This document shows, piece by piece, positions 8,488-16,703 of a DNA stretch of 64,000 nt. The DNA is taken from the NCBI GenBank assembly GCA_045807725.1, contig JBJMGV010000089.1, forward strand, positions 6,185-70,184, in the 5' to 3' direction. The notes below the pieces were generated by a model. It was not told the origin of the DNA. It saw only the letters and a program-made list of their open reading frames with translations, and ran no database searches. Numbering within the stretch: position 1 is the stretch's first letter; each line of letters begins with the position of its first letter. Position numbers and translations under genes: made by a program. The DNA is from DATENM01 sp045807725. Its GTDB lineage: Bacteria > Acidobacteriota > Blastocatellia > UBA7656.

Positions 8488-9180
8488 CAGTGAGCATTAT
8501 GGCATGGGCAGCAGGCCGTGTCGAACATGAAGCTTCGGAGGCAAAGGGTTGGGCGCTGACTTGATTTTGCGGCGAACACTTTCGTGTGCCGCTTCTTGAC
8601 AGTCGGCAATGAAGCGCGATAGGCTGGCGCTGTTCGAAACATCTCATACCGTGGGCCGGGCGCCTCAAATGCCACGCAGGACGGCCTTTTTTTCCGACCT
8701 ACTGCAATCGTGTTTCATCTGTCGCGGCTCAGAAATAACGGCAGTGGCCGATTTGTCGCCACGCAAAGAGAACGTCTTCGAGCCGCAAGCCCGAACCGAT
8801 GTTATGCACAATGTAGTATCGCTCACTATCGCGCGCTCGCAGGTTGACGCGGCGGCGCGTTGTTCAGCGCGGCTCATCGATCACTGCATCATAGAAGAAG
8901 AGATTTTTCCAAACCGCCGGCGGCGCGTGGCGGTCTTAACCATATCGTGCGCGCAAAGGTTTCGCCCTTGCGCGGCGCGCGTACCCAATGTTCGAGTGAG
9001 TTCGTGTAATGATGTTGTCCTCCGTTCCTGCGGCGACGCGTTCTGCGGCTGCGAGGCTTGCAAAACACGTCGCCATTTTTATGCAAAATCTTTTCAGAAT
9101 AATTCTCAAACCTTCAGCCGCGCCGCGCTGTCTTACATCTTGTCAACGGACTGCTTCGGGAAAAACCGAAGGGGGAGTTT
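8488..9180. other. Intergenic stretch with no supported gene
   Basis: About 690 bases between the TPR gene and the first Arg-rich secreted protein gene. A 191-codon plus-strand reading frame spans 8609-9184, but it is Cys/Arg-rich with no recognisable domain and runs into the next gene's start, so it is not called. No tRNA, strong hairpin or repeat stands out. The last bases (GGGGGAG at about 9172) are the ribosome binding site of the next gene. Confidence 0.5.
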
Positions 9181-9504
9181 ATGAAGAAACTTTTCAGCCT
9201 TACGTTGTCAGCCGTGTTTATTCTGGGCCTTGGCGTTGCCGCCTTCGCCCATACGCCTTATATTGATCGCCGCGAACACCGCGAGCAACAACGCATTCGT
9301 CAGGGTGTTCGTAGCGGCGAGTTGACCCGCCGCGAAACCCGCCGGCTTGAGATGGAGCAAGCGCATATTCGCGGGTATGAGTGGTACGCGAAATCCGATG
9401 GCCACGTCAGCCGTGCCGAGCATCGCCGCCTCGACCATATGCTCGACCGCGCTAACCGCGACATTTATCATCAAAAGCACGATGGCCAGGATCGCCTGCC
9501 TTAA
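9181..9504 (+). CDS. Small exported Arg-rich protein, paralogue 1
   Basis: The 107-residue product has a clear signal peptide (MKKLFSLTLSAVFILGLGVA, likely cleaved after FAH or nearby). The mature part is dominated by Arg, His and Glu. The core QQRIRQGVRSGELTRRETRR (residues 38-57) is nearly identical to that of the protein at 9643-9963. It ends IYHQKHDGQDRLP, matching the paralogue's VYRQKHDAQKR. A Shine-Dalgarno sequence GGGGGAG precedes the ATG. The alternating basic and acidic helical sequence suggests a secreted helical-hairpin protein. No function is known to me, and the repeated G-x-x-S-G-x-L-T-x-x-E pattern resembles motifs seen in small exported proteins of several phyla. Confidence 0.85.
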   Translation: MKKLFSLTLSAVFILGLGVAAFAHTPYIDRREHREQQRIRQGVRSGELTRRETRRLEMEQAHIRGYEWYAKSDGHVSRAEHRRLDHMLDRANRDIYHQKHDGQDRLP

Positions 9505-9642
9505 TCACTGCGCGGTCGCAATGCTGACCTTGCGAATGAAGAAACGCGAAGCCAACGTTGCGACCGCTTTCACTGCGCCGGGCAAGCCATCGCTTGCCGA
9601 CGCAAACCAGCAACCTGAATTCAATTCCTTTAGGAGGACCGC

Positions 9643-9963
9643 ATGAAGAGGATCGTCAGTGTGATATTAACCTCAGTTTTCGTGCTCGGCATGAGCGTCG
9701 CCACGTTCGCGCAGAATACGCCGAGAGTGGACAAGCGCGAGCGCCATCAGCAGAGGCGCATTCGTCAAGGTGTGCGCAGCGGCGAATTGACGCGACGCGA
9801 GGCCAGAAGGATGGAACGCCAGCAGGCCGTGACACACGCCGAAGAGGCAGCGGCCAAGGCTGACGGCAAAGTGACGAAGCGCGAACGCCGCCACTTGAAC
9901 CGGCGCGAGAATCGCACCAGCCGTCACGTCTATAGACAGAAGCACGACGCTCAGAAGCGCTAA
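9643..9963 (+). CDS. Small exported Arg-rich protein, paralogue 2
   Basis: This 106-residue protein is a tandem duplicate of the gene 138 bases upstream. It has a signal peptide (MKRIVSVILTSVFVLGMSVA with a TFAQ cleavage region), then QRRIRQGVRSGELTRREARR, then a second half-motif AKADGKVTKRERRHLNRREN that looks like a diverged internal copy (x-x-D-G-x-V-T-x-x-E). The internal SG-x-LT and DG-x-VT loops recall EF-hand-like turns, but acidic ligands are too few to claim calcium binding. The start is fixed by AGGAGG six bases upstream. The location is periplasmic or extracellular and the function is unknown. It is followed by a strong terminator. Confidence 0.86.
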   Translation: MKRIVSVILTSVFVLGMSVATFAQNTPRVDKRERHQQRRIRQGVRSGELTRREARRMERQQAVTHAEEAAAKADGKVTKRERRHLNRRENRTSRHVYRQKHDAQKR

Positions 9964-10037
9964 GGCTTCGTGAAGTGAGATGAGCCTCTGCGCTTCATTG
10001 ATCATCGAAGTCGGCAGTTGATATTCGCGCATAGGAC

Positions 10038-10082
10038 AAAGGCTGGCGACCTGCATCTGATGAGAGCAGGTCGCCAGCCTTT
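10038..10082. terminator. Strong hairpin terminator
   Basis: A perfect 17-bp inverted repeat (AAAGGCTGGCGACCTGC at 10038-10054 with its complement at 10066-10082) encloses an 11-base loop, 75 bases after the second Arg-rich gene. The stem begins with AAA and ends with TTT, a usual arrangement for intrinsic terminators. Confidence 0.8.
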
Positions 10083-10323
10083 ATCGTTTGGCATCACATC
10101 TGAAGCGCGAGCAACCATCCGCCTATCCGCATTCGTTTCAGCAACGCAGTTGGAAATTCTTACACGCCCGGCCTGTAATCTTTACTTGTAAAATCTGCCT
10201 TGATCGCATTGCCGGCTTTAATTTCGCCGACTTAGACGAATAATGAAATCGGCACGCTCGTTGCAAAAGCATCGGTGGGGCAGAGATACGGGTGATTAAA
10301 CATCATTTCCGGTCTCTATTTGC

Positions 10324-10383
10324 GGTTGCCGGGGTGAGGACGGCAACCACAATTGGCGATGCGGAGATTATCTCTGCATCGCC
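10324..10383 (+). promoter_or_regulatory. Two consecutive leader hairpins upstream of the OmpA-like gene
   Basis: GGTTGCCG (10324-10331) pairs with CGGCAACC (10341-10348). Immediately after, GGCGATGCGGA (10355-10365) pairs with TCTGCATCGCC (10373-10383) with one G-U, closing a 7-base loop. The pair ends 31 bases before the ATG at 10415, leaving the ribosome site free. This could be an mRNA-stabilising or regulatory leader; no known riboswitch is recognised. Confidence 0.45.
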
Positions 10384-10414
10384 ATTTATCTTTGAACCAG
10401 TGGGAGACGTGACT

Positions 10415-11131
10415 ATGAAGATCAGACTCGCAGGATTATTCGCTCTGAGCATCTTGTTAGTTCTCGGTTCGGTCGGCTGCGCGACGAAGAAGTACGCGCG
10501 CAATCGCGTCAACGAACGGATGACGCCGCTCGAACAGCGCGCCGGCTCACTAGAAGAAACGTCGCGCCGCAACACGCAGGACATCGGCCAACTGAACACA
10601 GACGTAACTGACGTTCGCGGTCGCACCGACCGCGCGCAATCACAGGCCGATGCGGCGCTCGGACGCGCGAACGAAGCCAACACACGCGCCAACTCGACTG
10701 AGCAGTCGGTCAACGACCTGCGCAACAACATTGACAAATACAGCGTCCAGAACACCGCCTCAGTCAACTTCAAATTCGACAGCTATCAACTCACGCCCGA
10801 AGCGAGAGAATCGCTCGATCAACTGGCCTCGCAGATACGGGACCGTGAGAACTTCATTCTCGAAATCGAAGGCTTTGCCGACGCGACCGGAACCGATCAA
10901 TACAACAATCAACTGACGCAACGCCGCGCCACCGCCGTACAGCGATACCTGGCCGAGCAGTATAATATCCCGCTCTACCGCATGCGCATTCTCGGCTTCG
11001 GCGAAGTCCGCCCGGTGGCCGACAACCACACGCGCGAAGGCCGCGCGCAGAATCGCCGCGTCGAGATTCGCCTGATGACCCGCAGCGTCAGCAACAGCGC
11101 AGCCGGCAAGACCGCCGCGTCGCACGAATAG
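10415..11131 (+). CDS. OmpA-family lipoprotein (Pal-like, peptidoglycan-binding)
   Basis: From the ATG at 10415 the product is 238 residues with a lipoprotein-type signal (LFALSILLVLGSVGC, lipidated Cys near residue 21), a coiled-coil region of repeated Asn/Thr/Arg-rich heptads (about 35-110), and a C-terminal OmpA domain. The OmpA domain shows NFKFDSYQLTPEA, GFADATGTDQYN and LGFGEVRPVADN...NRRVEIRL, the conserved peptidoglycan-binding positions. The architecture (Lpp-like coil plus OmpA domain) suggests tethering of the outer membrane to the wall. This start was chosen over the frame's upstream opening at 10292 because it has GGGAG nine bases upstream and directly begins the signal peptide. 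Confidence 0.9.
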   Translation: MKIRLAGLFALSILLVLGSVGCATKKYARNRVNERMTPLEQRAGSLEETSRRNTQDIGQLNTDVTDVRGRTDRAQSQADAALGRANEANTRANSTEQSVNDLRNNIDKYSVQNTASVNFKFDSYQLTPEARESLDQLASQIRDRENFILEIEGFADATGTDQYNNQLTQRRATAVQRYLAEQYNIPLYRMRILGFGEVRPVADNHTREGRAQNRRVEIRLMTRSVSNSAAGKTAASHE

Positions 11132-11210
11132 ATTTTTTGTCCGCGAGGAGTCGAACGCTAGAACCACTCAGCTAGAACCAACTGCCCTCAATGAACACTG
11201 CCTCCGAATC

Positions 11211-11232
11211 AGGCGGGTCGCAAGGCCCGCCT
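11211..11232 (+). terminator. Intrinsic terminator after the OmpA-like gene
   Basis: A 9-bp stem (AGGCGGGTC with GGCCCGCCT) closed by a GCAA tetraloop is followed by CTTTATTTT. This is a classical rho-independent terminator on the plus strand. Confidence 0.8.
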
Positions 11233-11294
11233 CTTTATTTTGCGCAGTCGTTGATTCAACGACCGTCAGCCCATCGGTTATAATCAATTCGAGC

Positions 11295-11621
11295 ATGAAA
11301 CGAGCGAGACCGAAGCCGCCAGCGTTGCAGCCCGTCACCATATCGGACGACGAACGCGCCTGCGAGTTGTGCCTGCGACACGTCAGCGGCATCTCAAGGC
11401 ATCACCTCGTGCCGAGGTCGGAAGGCGGCACGGCGACCGTATCGCTTTGCGCCGTGTGCCACTCGATGTTGCATCGCTTCTTCACTAATCGGACGCTCGC
11501 CAGAGAACTCAACACCATCGAAGCCTTGCGCCGCACGCCCGAAGTGCAACGTTACCTCGCGTGGGTGCGCAAGCAACCCGACCGCGCCATTCGCGTGCGG
11601 CGCTCGCGCTCGCGGCGCTGA
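11295..11621 (+). CDS. HNH-family nuclease-like protein
   Basis: The 108-residue protein has an HNH-type zinc/metal core: CELCLRHV (CxxC), HHLVPRSEGG (the HH of the active-site beta strand), then CAVCHSMLHRFFTN (second CxxC plus H). The C-terminal tail is strongly basic (RRSRSRR). Such stand-alone HNH proteins are DNA nucleases in phage, restriction or repair contexts, but many single-gene chromosomal copies have unknown roles. It is the first of a tight series HNH-Nudix-trmL with gaps of 24 and 5 bases, likely an operon. There is no restriction or phage gene nearby. Confidence 0.85.
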   Translation: MKRARPKPPALQPVTISDDERACELCLRHVSGISRHHLVPRSEGGTATVSLCAVCHSMLHRFFTNRTLARELNTIEALRRTPEVQRYLAWVRKQPDRAIRVRRSRSRR

Positions 11622-11645
11622 GCGATAAGCCTGGGAGAACAATGG

Positions 11646-12191
11646 ATGACAGCAAGCAAGAAGAGCAGCAAGGCGGCAGCGAGTAAGTCTTCCGCCAGGA
11701 AATCGAGCAAGGCCAGTGGCAAGACAGGCGAATCGAAAACGCCTTACTGCTATGAATACCCGCGACCAGCGGTGACGGCGGACATCATTCTGTTTCACCG
11801 TGACGGCGAGCGCATCGAGGTGCTGTTGATCAAGCGGGCGCGTGATCCATTCAAAGGCGCGTGGGCTTTTCCCGGCGGCTTTGTTGACGAAGACGAATCG
11901 CTTGAGCGGGCAGCGGCGCGCGAGCTGAAAGAAGAGACGGGGCTTGAAGGAATTGCGATGGAGCAACTCGCAGCCTTCGGCGATCCGGGCCGTGACCCGC
12001 GCGGCCACACCGTCAGCGTCGCCTTTGTCGCGCTACTCGACAGACGCGCCGAAGCCGAAGCCGCCGATGACGCTGACGAGGCGCAGTGGCATTCGGCACT
12101 ACGCCCGCCGCGACTCGCGTTCGATCACAAGAAGATTCTGCGCATCGCGCTCAACCACGTTTTCGGCGCGAACGGCAAGGATAGAAAATAA
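11646..12191 (+). CDS. Nudix hydrolase
   Basis: This is a 181-residue Nudix protein, hydrolysing a nucleoside diphosphate linked to another moiety. The Nudix box is complete, beginning GGFVDEDES and ending RELKEETGL at about residues 76-101. Overall it resembles ADP-ribose or ADP-sugar pyrophosphatase-like members (PRPAVTADIILFHRDGERIE, FPGGFVD), but substrate cannot be fixed by eye. The first 30 residues are a Lys/Ser/Ala-rich low-complexity tail, unusual for the family and possibly nucleic-acid binding or disordered. It is probably cotranscribed with the HNH gene upstream and trmL downstream. Confidence 0.9.
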   Translation: MTASKKSSKAAASKSSARKSSKASGKTGESKTPYCYEYPRPAVTADIILFHRDGERIEVLLIKRARDPFKGAWAFPGGFVDEDESLERAAARELKEETGLEGIAMEQLAAFGDPGRDPRGHTVSVAFVALLDRRAEAEAADDADEAQWHSALRPPRLAFDHKKILRIALNHVFGANGKDRK

Positions 12192-12196
12192 GTCGC

Positions 12197-12694
12197 GTGG
12201 CTCACCATTCAAGCACAACTCACAAGCCATCGTCGCCTCTGCACGTGGCATTGATCGAGCCGGAGATTCCGCCGAACACCGGCAACATCGCGCGGCTCTG
12301 CGCGGCCACCTACACGCCGCTGCACCTGATCGGTAAGCTCGGCTTTCGCACAGACGAAAAGGCAGTGCGCCGCGCCGGCCTTGATTACTGGAACGAGGTG
12401 GAAATTCACTATCACCTCAATGTCGAGGCGCTCTACGCGGCATTGCCCGATTGTCGTTTTCTTTACTTTTCCACAAAAGGCGAGCGCGTCTACACCGAGT
12501 TTGAATTTGCGCCGAACGATTGCATGGTCTTCGGGCGCGAGACGCGCGGGCTTCCTGAAGAGTTGCTGCGCGCCAACTGGGAGCGCTGTTTGACCATCCC
12601 TATGCCCAACCCGCAAGTGCGCTCACTCAACCTGGCGACCTCGGTAGGCATTGTGCTTTATGAAGCACTCAGGCAACTGCGCGACCCGCTTTAA
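12197..12694 (+). CDS. trmL: tRNA (cytidine(34)-2'-O)-methyltransferase TrmL
   Basis: TrmL is a SPOUT-fold methyltransferase that 2'-O-methylates the wobble nucleotide of tRNA-Leu isoacceptors. Family motifs are plain: EPEIPPNTGNIARLCAAT, FGRETRGLP (cofactor loop) and IPMPNPQVRSLNLATSVGI, the knotted C-terminal region. The 165-residue length is typical. It uses a GTG start five bases after the Nudix stop. The N-terminal dozen residues (HHSSTTHKPSSP) are an extra polar tail, and a start nearer the LHVALIEPEIP segment is possible but no better codon is seen. Confidence 0.93.
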   Translation: MAHHSSTTHKPSSPLHVALIEPEIPPNTGNIARLCAATYTPLHLIGKLGFRTDEKAVRRAGLDYWNEVEIHYHLNVEALYAALPDCRFLYFSTKGERVYTEFEFAPNDCMVFGRETRGLPEELLRANWERCLTIPMPNPQVRSLNLATSVGIVLYEALRQLRDPL

Positions 12695-12733
12695 TCCCGG
12701 CGCTCTCCCGATTCAAGAACGAACAAAACAAAT

Positions 12734-12769
12734 CGGGCCGACTGTACGATAGATTACGCAGTCGGCCCG
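12734..12769. terminator. Hairpin between convergent trmL and M48 genes
   Basis: An 11-bp perfect inverted repeat (CGGGCCGACTG / CAGTCGGCCCG) closes a 14-base loop. There is no clear T-tract on either side. Its position between convergent genes makes a bidirectional terminator likely. Confidence 0.6.
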
Positions 12770-12797
12770 CAGCTTACGGAGGAGTGATGAGGTGCGC

Positions 12798-13925
12798 TCA
12801 GGGTTTCTTGTCCGGGTCGGGCGGCTTGCCGTCGCTGTCGCGGCGCTTCAGCACGGGCCGGTCTTTCGGCGTCTCGGTGCTGGTCGAATCCGGCGAGGTC
12901 GGATCTTCAGTGCCATCCTTGCGCCGCTTGAGCGTGGGCCGCTTCGGGCCGGTGTCGCGGTTGCCTGAGCCGTCGAGCACGCGCGCATTCGTCATTGCCA
13001 GCAGACGCGACTTCGCGCGGATGAAGTCCGACGAGGTGATCATATACTCGTCGCGGTCGGGGAAGCGGACCAGCAGATCGTGAACTTTTGTGATGCGATC
13101 AGGAGTTGGCGGATGCGTGCCGAAGAGTTTCGACAACGTGCCCGGCTTGCCCTTCTCTTTCTTCTCCAGCTTCTCAAAGAAGGACAAAAAGTTGTTCGGG
13201 TCATAGCCGGCGGCCCAGAGATATTGAGCGCCCAGCTTGTCGGCTTCGGCCTCTGCGCCACGGCTGAATTTCAAGAACGCCAGCGGCACGCCGATCTGGT
13301 AGGCCTCATAAGCGAGATAGCCGAGGCCGCCCGTCATAAAGATCAGCGGGATGAAGGCGATGTTGGCCAGGGTTCCTTTCGACGCCTGCTCAACACCGTG
13401 ACGCGCCGCGACGTGGCCGATCTCATGCGCCATTACGCCGGCAAGCTCAGACTCGCTGTCGGCGGTCAGGATAGCGCCCTTGTTGACATAAAGAAAGCCG
13501 CCCGGCAAAGCGAAAGCATTGACGTCGTCTGAGTCAATGACCTTGATCGTGAAGGGAATCTTCGCGTCCGAGTGGAGCGCAATGTTCTGGCCGACGCGGT
13601 TGACGTACTCTGTGACGATAGGATCGTCAATGAATTTGCCCTGCTGATCAACCTGCGCGGCGAGGCGGCGGCCAAGCGCCACTTCTTTCTCAAGCGAGTA
13701 GAAGTTGATCTGGCGCTTGTTGATGTTGCGCTTGCCGATCAAACGCGGGTCTTCGTCTTCGCTAAGGTTGCCTTTAACGGCAGCAGTCGTCGGCTGCGCG
13801 ACGGCCTGCTGCTTGTCTTTATTGTCTTTGGAATCTTTCTTCTCATCCGCGAACAACGCTGTCGGCATACCGATCAGCGCCGCCAGCAGCAGAACGGTGA
13901 CGCGCTTTAACAAATCTAATTTCAT
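12798..13925 (-). CDS. Exported M48-family zinc metalloprotease
   Basis: This 375-residue protease has a signal peptide (VLLLAALIGMPTALFA), a Lys/Asp-rich linker, then an M48 catalytic domain with the zinc site HEIGHVAARHG near residue 165 and the third ligand region RGAEAEADKLG downstream. The THPPTPDRI segment is typical of the BepA/LoiP/YcaL group of periplasmic quality-control proteases. The C-terminal 60 residues are low-complexity (PTLKRRKDGTEDP and PVLKRRDSDGKPP are two related copies). It most likely degrades misfolded envelope proteins. It is a single gene, convergent with trmL. Confidence 0.92.
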   Translation of the reverse strand: MKLDLLKRVTVLLLAALIGMPTALFADEKKDSKDNKDKQQAVAQPTTAAVKGNLSEDEDPRLIGKRNINKRQINFYSLEKEVALGRRLAAQVDQQGKFIDDPIVTEYVNRVGQNIALHSDAKIPFTIKVIDSDDVNAFALPGGFLYVNKGAILTADSESELAGVMAHEIGHVAARHGVEQASKGTLANIAFIPLIFMTGGLGYLAYEAYQIGVPLAFLKFSRGAEAEADKLGAQYLWAAGYDPNNFLSFFEKLEKKEKGKPGTLSKLFGTHPPTPDRITKVHDLLVRFPDRDEYMITSSDFIRAKSRLLAMTNARVLDGSGNRDTGPKRPTLKRRKDGTEDPTSPDSTSTETPKDRPVLKRRDSDGKPPDPDKKP

Positions 13926-14122
13926 TGGAAGGACTCCTACCGGAAAGAACTTCTTGTAACTGGCACGGGCCAGACTCCTGACACAGGAAGTCTAGCACAC
14001 GCCCGCAAGGGTGGGAAGTGCGGCGGCGGTTTTGCCCGGCGGGTCGCCGTGTGCGATTGCGGCTGGCCTGTGCGGGCGTTTATGATCGACGCGGTTGCTC
14101 GGCAACCAGCAACGGCAGGCGT

Positions 14123-15004
14123 ATGAATCAAACGAAGAGGTCGCTTGGATTATCCATCGTCGGCGCGGGCCGGGTCGGGCAGACGCTTGGACGGCTTGGA
14201 CGCGAAGCTGGTTATGAGATCGTGGATGTCGTCTGCCGCTCGCGGCGTTCGGCGGCGAAGGCTGCGCGGTTTATCGGCGCGGGCCTGCCGCTTGCAGCGT
14301 CCAGCAAATCACTGCGGCCTGCAAATGTAATTTTCATAACTACGCCGGACGACCGCATTGGCGAAGCCGCTCAGTTGATTTCAGACAGCTCGCAGCAAGC
14401 TGGTCGCTGCGTAATCTTGCATGCGAGCGGCGCAGCTTCAAGCGACGCGCTTGCCGGGCTGCGCGAATCGGGCTTTGTTGTCGGCTCGTGCCATCCGCTG
14501 CAAACGTTTGAGAGTCCGCAGCAGGCGCTTACGGTCATCCGACAAAGTTACTTTTGTATTGAAGGCGACGCCGGGGCCGTGCGAGCCGCGCGGTCTTTCG
14601 TTGAACGAATCGGCGCTCGGTCTTTCGAGATTCCAACCGACAAGAAACCGCTTTATCACGCCGCAGCGGTGCTGGCTTCCGGCGGCGTCACAGCGTTATT
14701 GAGTGTGAGCTTCGATGCATTGCGACGCTGCGGTCTGAGCGAAGCGCAGGCGCGGCGCGTGTTGTTGCCTTTGACAGAAGCGACGGTGGCAAATGTGGGC
14801 GCGGTCGGCCCGCGCCGCGCGCTCACAGGCCCCGTGCGGCGCGCTGACATGGGCACGATTCGCAGCAATATGGAGGCTCTCGCCGCAATCGATCTTCAAG
14901 GGCTTGCCATCTATCGCCTGCTCTCGGCGCAGGGATTGCGGTTGATCGAGCCGCAGATTAATCCCGCTCTGGTTGATGCGTTGCAGGAGTTATTGAAAGA
15001 CTGA
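14123..15004 (+). CDS. Rossmann-like and DUF2520 domain-containing protein
   Basis: The 293-residue product starts with a dinucleotide-binding fold (LGLSIVGAGRVGQTLGRLGR), similar to ProC/ketopantoate reductase-like proteins, and continues into the DUF2520 domain (CHPLQTFESP, DKKPLYHAAAVLASGGVTAL, TGPVRRADMGTI). The HAAAV...N and TGP...RGD-like segments resemble 6-phosphogluconate-dehydrogenase-type C-terminal helices, so an NAD(P)-dependent reductase is likely, but no substrate is established for the family. The ATG at 14123 was preferred over the frame's opening at 14018 because the Rossmann fold begins directly after it. It is divergent from the M48 gene. Confidence 0.88.
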   Translation: MNQTKRSLGLSIVGAGRVGQTLGRLGREAGYEIVDVVCRSRRSAAKAARFIGAGLPLAASSKSLRPANVIFITTPDDRIGEAAQLISDSSQQAGRCVILHASGAASSDALAGLRESGFVVGSCHPLQTFESPQQALTVIRQSYFCIEGDAGAVRAARSFVERIGARSFEIPTDKKPLYHAAAVLASGGVTALLSVSFDALRRCGLSEAQARRVLLPLTEATVANVGAVGPRRALTGPVRRADMGTIRSNMEALAAIDLQGLAIYRLLSAQGLRLIEPQINPALVDALQELLKD

Positions 15005-15025
15005 GCGTTGAAGAATAGACACTGA

Positions 15026-16396
15026 CTATCGACCACCGACCATAGTTCGGTTGCGGCGCAGGTCGTCGGTGATGAAGTGGCCGCGAATCAAGTCTATGCC
15101 AAGCGTTGCGCCGTGTGGCGGGCGTAAAGTGAGAGCCGGGTTGGACGTGGCTTCGAGCCATATCTGGCGATAGCCGGTCAAAACCAACACAGCTTTATCG
15201 CTCGACCAGAACGTCGTTTGTTGCAGTAGCTCGACGCGCGAAGCCAGTTGTTGGAGCGGGTGATTGAAATCTGACGGCTTTACTGACGAAAGTTCTGCCG
15301 TGCCGCCGGCGAGGGCAGATGATCCATTGCCTTTTCCTGCCGGCAGCGGTGACTGTTCGTTGCGGTCGGCAACGGCGGTAGCTAATCGCTCAAACAGTTC
15401 GACCGAGCCTTTGCCAATGATGTCGGCGAACTCGGCGAGATAAGCCGCCAGACTCATTTCATGTTCAGCCTCAAGATAGAGCGCCGATGAGCTGATGCCT
15501 TGATGAACGCCCTTGAGCCGTATGTCCGCGTGGTTGAGGTGGGTGATTTGGAACTCGCACAGGTGCGCCAGAATCACCGCCCAGACTTCATCGCCGACGC
15601 GGCCTTCGATCAAAACCTGCGCCGTCGGCTTACCGATGATGCCGACGAATGCCTCCTCAATCAAGGCGCGGTCTTCGTGATGATCGTCTATGCCAAGGTC
15701 GATCCAATCGGCCCAGGCATCATCGAGTTTAACGCCGGCGAATTGAATGTCCCGCAGCTTCGCGCCAGTCAGATTGCAGCCGCGCAGCATTGCCCCTGAG
15801 AGGTTGGCTCCGCGCAGGTTGGCGCGCGTCAGCGTACTGGCCGAAAGATTGGCCCCCATCAGATTCGCGCCCACCAGACAACAACCATCGAGCCGCACGC
15901 CTGACAGGTCTGTGTAAGAGAGGTCAACGCCTTCGAGCATCGCACCTGATAGATTAGCTCCAGCCATTTGTGCCATGCGGACGTAGGCATTTGAGAGGTT
16001 CGCGCCCGTCAGGTCGGTTTCATTGAGGAAGGTGCCGACCAGATAAGCTCCGGCCAGTTCGGCACACTGTAAGTTCGCGCCCGTGAGGTCTGCGCCGCTA
16101 AGGTCGGCTCGACTCAGGTCTGAACCAATCAGCGACGCGCCGATGAGGCTGGCTTCGACCAGATTTGCGCCAACCAGATTGACTTCGTTCAGCATCGCGC
16201 CGCTTAGAAAGCAGCCCGTCAGCCTTGCGTCACGCAGGTCTGAGCGCGACAACTCGGCCATACGCAGATTGGCTTCGCTAAAATCGGCCCGCGCTAAATC
16301 AAGCGCCGAGAGGTCCGCGCGGACAAAGTTTAACCCGCGCAGGCTTTCGCCACACGCAATGCGATCAAGGATTTCGCCTCTGGAAAATTGCGGCAT
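15026..16396 (-). CDS. Pentapeptide-repeat protein with an unassigned C-terminal domain
   Basis: From the ATG at 16396 the product is 456 residues. Residues about 20-245 are an almost uninterrupted series of A(D/N)LxX pentapeptides (for example ADLSGADLTGANLQCAELAG), predicted to fold as a right-handed quadrilateral beta helix. The last ~210 residues carry no repeats: an acidic DDHHEDRALIEEAFVGIIG start, a region with VWAVILAHLCEF and SSALYLEAEHEMSLAAYLAEF, and a basic end (TDDLRRNRTMVGGR). I do not recognise this domain. There is no signal peptide, so it is cytoplasmic. A TTG 14 codons upstream is an alternative start. Some pentapeptide proteins mimic DNA and protect gyrase, but nothing here proves that role. 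Confidence 0.82.
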   Translation of the reverse strand: MPQFSRGEILDRIACGESLRGLNFVRADLSALDLARADFSEANLRMAELSRSDLRDARLTGCFLSGAMLNEVNLVGANLVEASLIGASLIGSDLSRADLSGADLTGANLQCAELAGAYLVGTFLNETDLTGANLSNAYVRMAQMAGANLSGAMLEGVDLSYTDLSGVRLDGCCLVGANLMGANLSASTLTRANLRGANLSGAMLRGCNLTGAKLRDIQFAGVKLDDAWADWIDLGIDDHHEDRALIEEAFVGIIGKPTAQVLIEGRVGDEVWAVILAHLCEFQITHLNHADIRLKGVHQGISSSALYLEAEHEMSLAAYLAEFADIIGKGSVELFERLATAVADRNEQSPLPAGKGNGSSALAGGTAELSSVKPSDFNHPLQQLASRVELLQQTTFWSSDKAVLVLTGYRQIWLEATSNPALTLRPPHGATLGIDLIRGHFITDDLRRNRTMVGGR

Positions 16397-16662
16397 CTCG
16401 ATTCTCGACGGACGCACAAGGAGCGCAGGGGCAGGCAAACATCAGGCGACCAATCGGCGGTGGAAATCAAAGCATCTCTCAGAAACAACGCCTCAATCCG
16501 CTCGCATCACCCGCAGGCAATGTTAGTCGCTGATCAAAAGAGAGTAAATACTAATCTGGGTTGTGAACAGAGAACTCGCACGTTCACGCATAGCCGTGAC
16601 GAATATCGCCGAAGCGATGCAGAGTAACTTGGCGGGTACGGTCGATTCAGATTAAAGATAAG

Positions 16663-16690
16663 CGACTGGGGGATCAAGGTCCCCCGGTCG
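16663..16690 (-). terminator. Intrinsic terminator for the two-repeat secreted protein gene
   Basis: CGACTGGGGGA and TCCCCCGGTCG pair over 11 bp (one G-U) around a 6-base loop. On the minus strand the stem is followed by CTTATCTTTAAT, a U-rich tail 13 bases after the gene's stop. Confidence 0.75.
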
Positions 16691-16703
16691 TTTGTAACAA
16701 ATA

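Noticed and set aside
8609..9184. A 191-codon plus-strand open frame between the TPR gene and the first Arg-rich gene
   Set aside because: Cys/Arg-rich with no domain, no ribosome site, and it overlaps the start of a gene with a strong ribosome binding site. Long chance frames are common at this GC content.
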